This document shows, piece after piece, positions 61,380 to 64,000 of a stretch of 64,000 bases of DNA (position 1 is the stretch's first letter; every line of letters starts with the position of its first letter). The DNA is from Siniperca chuatsi. Lineage: Eukaryota > Chordata > Actinopteri > Centrarchiformes > Sinipercidae. The position numbers and the translations under genes were made by a program. The notes below the pieces were generated by a model. That model had not been told where the DNA came from. It worked only from the letters and a program-made list of their open reading frames with translations, and made no database searches. Location: positions 5,076,362-5,140,361 of the forward strand of contig NC_058048.1 in the NCBI RefSeq assembly GCF_020085105.1, in the 5' to 3' direction.

Positions 61380-63160
61380 CTTATGTCTGTAAAAGAGATT
61401 GATATAAAACAGAAGTTTGAATAACAAAATACTGTACTAAATCTTTACTACAATAGATTCAGTAAAGTCCATATTGGTCGAAGTGGTAACAATTGTGTCA
61501 CAAGTAAAGACAATGAACAAAAACAGTTTGTCGAATTATATTACACACAAACATTGCTCAGTCATATCAAATGCATTGTATTTCATCATATTCCCATTTC
61601 AGTTTTCATTCCATTGCTACGGTGGCATCAATTTCCAGATCTATTATTATATTCTGTGATTCCTCTAGAGTAGGTTTGCATGATTCACATTTAAAAAAAA
61701 AAATACTGTCCCTTTATGCAGACCCCCAGTTGATCCTCTTCTGATTGGCCAACTTCCCGGAAGCCTACAGAGGGTAGTGTGACCCACCATAACCAGTTCT
61801 TTGTACACCCAATGCTGTGAGCAGCACACTGCCGCATTGTGTTGCTGGTGTGCTAGATGGCTATGACAGCTAACGTTACAGTAACTTAGCTTGGAAAATA
61901 TTGATATGGGGCACTAAATTGAATAAATTTACTGTTTCAGACCACAAATGAGACAAGAATTAGGTTGGGAAAACGACAGAGCATACTGTTTCTGGGGGCT
62001 AGGCCTCATTGCTTACTGTAAAAAAAATCACAATTTGTATAACCATTTACTTACTTTTGTGACACTGGATCATATTTTATGTATTAAATGTTTTCTGGTT
62101 TTCCCTGATGTCCTCGGACTGCTCTGCCTCAACTCTCTGTGATTTATGAAGTTTACTGATCGGCAGATAGCTTTAAAGTAAGAGCTAACTGCTAGTTAGC
62201 TCAGTTAGCCATACAGCTAGTGGTCCTTTCAGCTTAGGAGACTGTCCGGACTCTGAGCCCCAAGTCAAGAAACTAGCTGAGTTTCCTTCACACCCGAAAG
62301 CACTTTCTGCGAGACATACCGAACAACCTCCAAAAACTTTAAGAGTAGTCCTGAGCAGAGCAGTCTCCCTGATCGAAACAACTTTTAAATATCGTCAGTC
62401 AAGTATTGAATCTACGTTGACGCCCAACGTTGAAAATGGAAAGTGCTGATTTGGCGTTGAATAAAGGTCAGATTTTCAACCATAACTGACACTGAATCAA
62501 TACTGAGTCAACAGTCACCTAAAAGTCAGTCTGCAGCTACATTTTAGCTGATTATATATGGAAACAATTTTAGTGCATCAACACTGATTCACCCATTATC
62601 TAAAAGGGTGCCTGGGATGTAATTTTGGTTTATTTTGATATATTGAAACAATGGTGCACTAATTTAACAAATAACTAAAAGAAACCAGACCTTTTCATGG
62701 CAGTTTATTATACATTTGTACATAACGATATTGTTCAAGTTTAAGAAAACATTTCCTTAAGAAATTTATGATTATGTTTATTTATGAAACTTACCAATCA
62801 AATATATAAAGTGAAATATAATATCATCACATATCTTTCAAACAGTGACTGAAGTACTTACAGAATTTTAATTTTTTTACATTTTAAAACCTTAAGGCCA
62901 GGACCGTTTAGTCTGTATTCAAAATTAGAAATCAGAGAACACTGTTCAATGTTTTGATGGTCAAAACACAGGTTATCGTTCACATTACTGTACTGTAATA
63001 CAGTTACCATTCAGCTGTCAACATATTGTTGAAATTTAAGTATGAATTATTTTCTTCTGCTAACAAACCAGATTAAACAAAACCAAATATAATTCTTATT
63101 TTAATGGGGCTAAATGAGCATTAATTAATTCATTAATCCATATTATACATAGCTTATTGT
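61380..63160. repeat. Repeat-rich intergenic DNA
   Basis: No gene is supported. At 62395-62530, ATTGAATCTACGTTGACGCC and TTGGCGTTGAATAAAGGTC are typical of a fish repeat with ACGTTGA motifs. The rest is AT-rich. Confidence 0.4.
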
Positions 63161-63169
63161 GGTACAAAC

Positions 63170-63292
63170 TCACATAACATGCAGTCTCTCTTTACTGTCT
63201 CCTTGAAGGGCCTCTTGTCTGCCTTGCATTCCCATCCGAAGTTCACGGTAGACCATTTGTAGTGGTGGACCTTTTCTGTAGATCACCTTGCA
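63170..63292 (-). other. Possible exon of unknown gene
   Basis: On the minus strand, after a CT-rich tract at 63303-63333, there is an acceptor-like TACAG. It is followed by an open stretch KVHHYKWSTVNFGWECK and ADKRPFKETVKRDCML, ending at a donor-like T|GTGAGTTTG (63175). A second frame is also open and ends LHVM then stop. I recognise neither. It could be chance. Confidence 0.2.
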
Positions 63293-63313
63293 GTCCAACC
63301 TTGACAGATTGGA

Positions 63314-63333
63314 GGAGAGAGAGAGAGAGAGAG
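63314..63333. repeat. (GA)n microsatellite
   Basis: About ten GA units; on the minus strand it gives a pyrimidine tract. Confidence 0.9.
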
Positions 63334-63544
63334 ACTTGGTTTGAATAGCAGAGGGGGGGGGGCAGAAAGTAACATCTGTCTAACATGTAATGCACTTGGG
63401 TTGCAGTTGTTGTATTGGACAGAATTTTAATGTACAGTGCATATTTGTGGACAATATAACTTACAGTGTAATACAATCCCATTAAAAAATAACAACCATG
63501 GCCTTAGAAATTTGAGTACAGCCAGTACTTAGTAATAAAGAAGT

Positions 63545-63950
63545 AAGTGACTGTTGCAGTGTGTCAAGCAGAGAAAGGACCCAAACACAGACAGCTGAGG
63601 CAGACAGGATGATTTCAATGATTTTATAGAGAACACAAGGCTTAGATGGGTAGTCAGGCAGGCAGAGATAAAAAAAAAACCCCAGGAGGGCAGTCCGAAC
63701 AGGCAAATGAGTCCAAGAGAGTGCAAACAAAATCCAAAACACACACAATAAGTCCAAGAACGAACACGGCACAAAGGCCGGGCTGCTTGACACCAGGTAC
63801 AAAGAGGATCTGACACAGAACAAAGGAAGAACAGACTCAAAATAAAACAAGAAACATCGATAGAAAACACAAAACTGAGGAAAACCAAAACTAAGAGGCA
63901 GAGCACGAAAAAGACTCTGCATTGCAGGTCGTTTGTTCCTACCCTCTAAT
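63545..63950 (-). repeat. Unclassified interspersed element
   Basis: Read on the minus strand it is strongly T-rich, with CTCTGCCTCTTAGTTTTGG, GTCTGTTCTTCCTTTG and TTTGGATTTTGTTTGC, and ends near CTGTGTTTGGGTCC. The TTTGGGTCC end also occurs in the insertion at 43270-44510, suggesting the same broad group. The 125- and 146-codon open frames are Leu/Phe/Ser-rich, come from the T-rich strand, and are not supported as proteins. Confidence 0.5.
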
Positions 63951-64000
63951 ACGACCCACAGGAGCGTTTCCTAATTAGTGCCCCTACCGGTGGCAGTTTT

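Noticed and set aside
63482..63922. 146-codon Leu/Phe-rich frame that looks like several membrane segments
   Set aside because: The strand is T-rich repeat DNA, two frames are open with similar composition, and the ends look like a transposable element.

Overview
The window reads as nuclear DNA of a ray-finned (teleost) fish. The evidence is intron-rich vertebrate genes with GT-AG junctions and dense fish-type repeats: Rex1, L2/CR1 and RTE LINEs, fish SINE-like repeats, MITEs, and long AT and CA microsatellites. I found no prokaryotic or viral genes, CRISPR array, rRNA or tRNA gene.

Left part (1 to 34 kb). Three genes lie on the minus strand and read right to left. At the far left is the first coding exon of ubash3b (10456-10583); its remaining exons lie in or beyond the repeat-rich first 10 kb. 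Next is a complete gene of 23 coding exons (11406-23288, 622 codons plus stop, frame consistent at every junction). It fuses an N-terminal sugar-nucleotide pyrophosphorylase-like domain to a C-terminal GHMP glucuronokinase. I identify it as gkup, glucuronokinase with putative uridyl pyrophosphorylase. Third is a complete 10-exon, 299-residue bHLH-zipper factor of the USF1 family (24296-33814, probably usf1l). Its last intron holds an antisense L2 LINE, and intron 4 holds a long-TIR MITE and a degraded hAT-like element.

Middle part (34 to 50 kb). This is a graveyard of non-LTR retrotransposons: an RTE copy lacking its RT catalytic box, jockey-like and L2/CR1 fragments on both strands, a Rex1 element split by a 1.2-kb insertion rich in minisatellites, and an L2/CR1 element that still shows ORF1 and endonuclease blocks. 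No host gene is supported here.

Right part (50 to 64 kb). A complete 8-exon Pim-like serine/threonine kinase gene lies on the plus strand (51063-55173, 532 residues). Its unusual N-terminal half consists of lysine/arginine-rich repeats. The kinase core keeps the ATP-binding and catalytic residues but has HSD in place of HRD. Beyond it are more repeats, a perfect 46-bp palindrome (58187-58283), two exons of a possible DUF4806-family-like gene on the minus strand (58846-59567), an old LINE with a C-terminal zinc-finger remnant, and repeats to the end.

The genes do not form a pathway. gkup fits a two-step route from glucuronate to UDP-glucuronate, usf1l is an E-box transcription factor, ubash3b is a signalling phosphatase, and the Pim-like gene belongs to a kinase family greatly expanded in fish. 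The most interesting items are gkup with its 17-nt micro-exon and the repeat-bearing non-RD Pim-like kinase.
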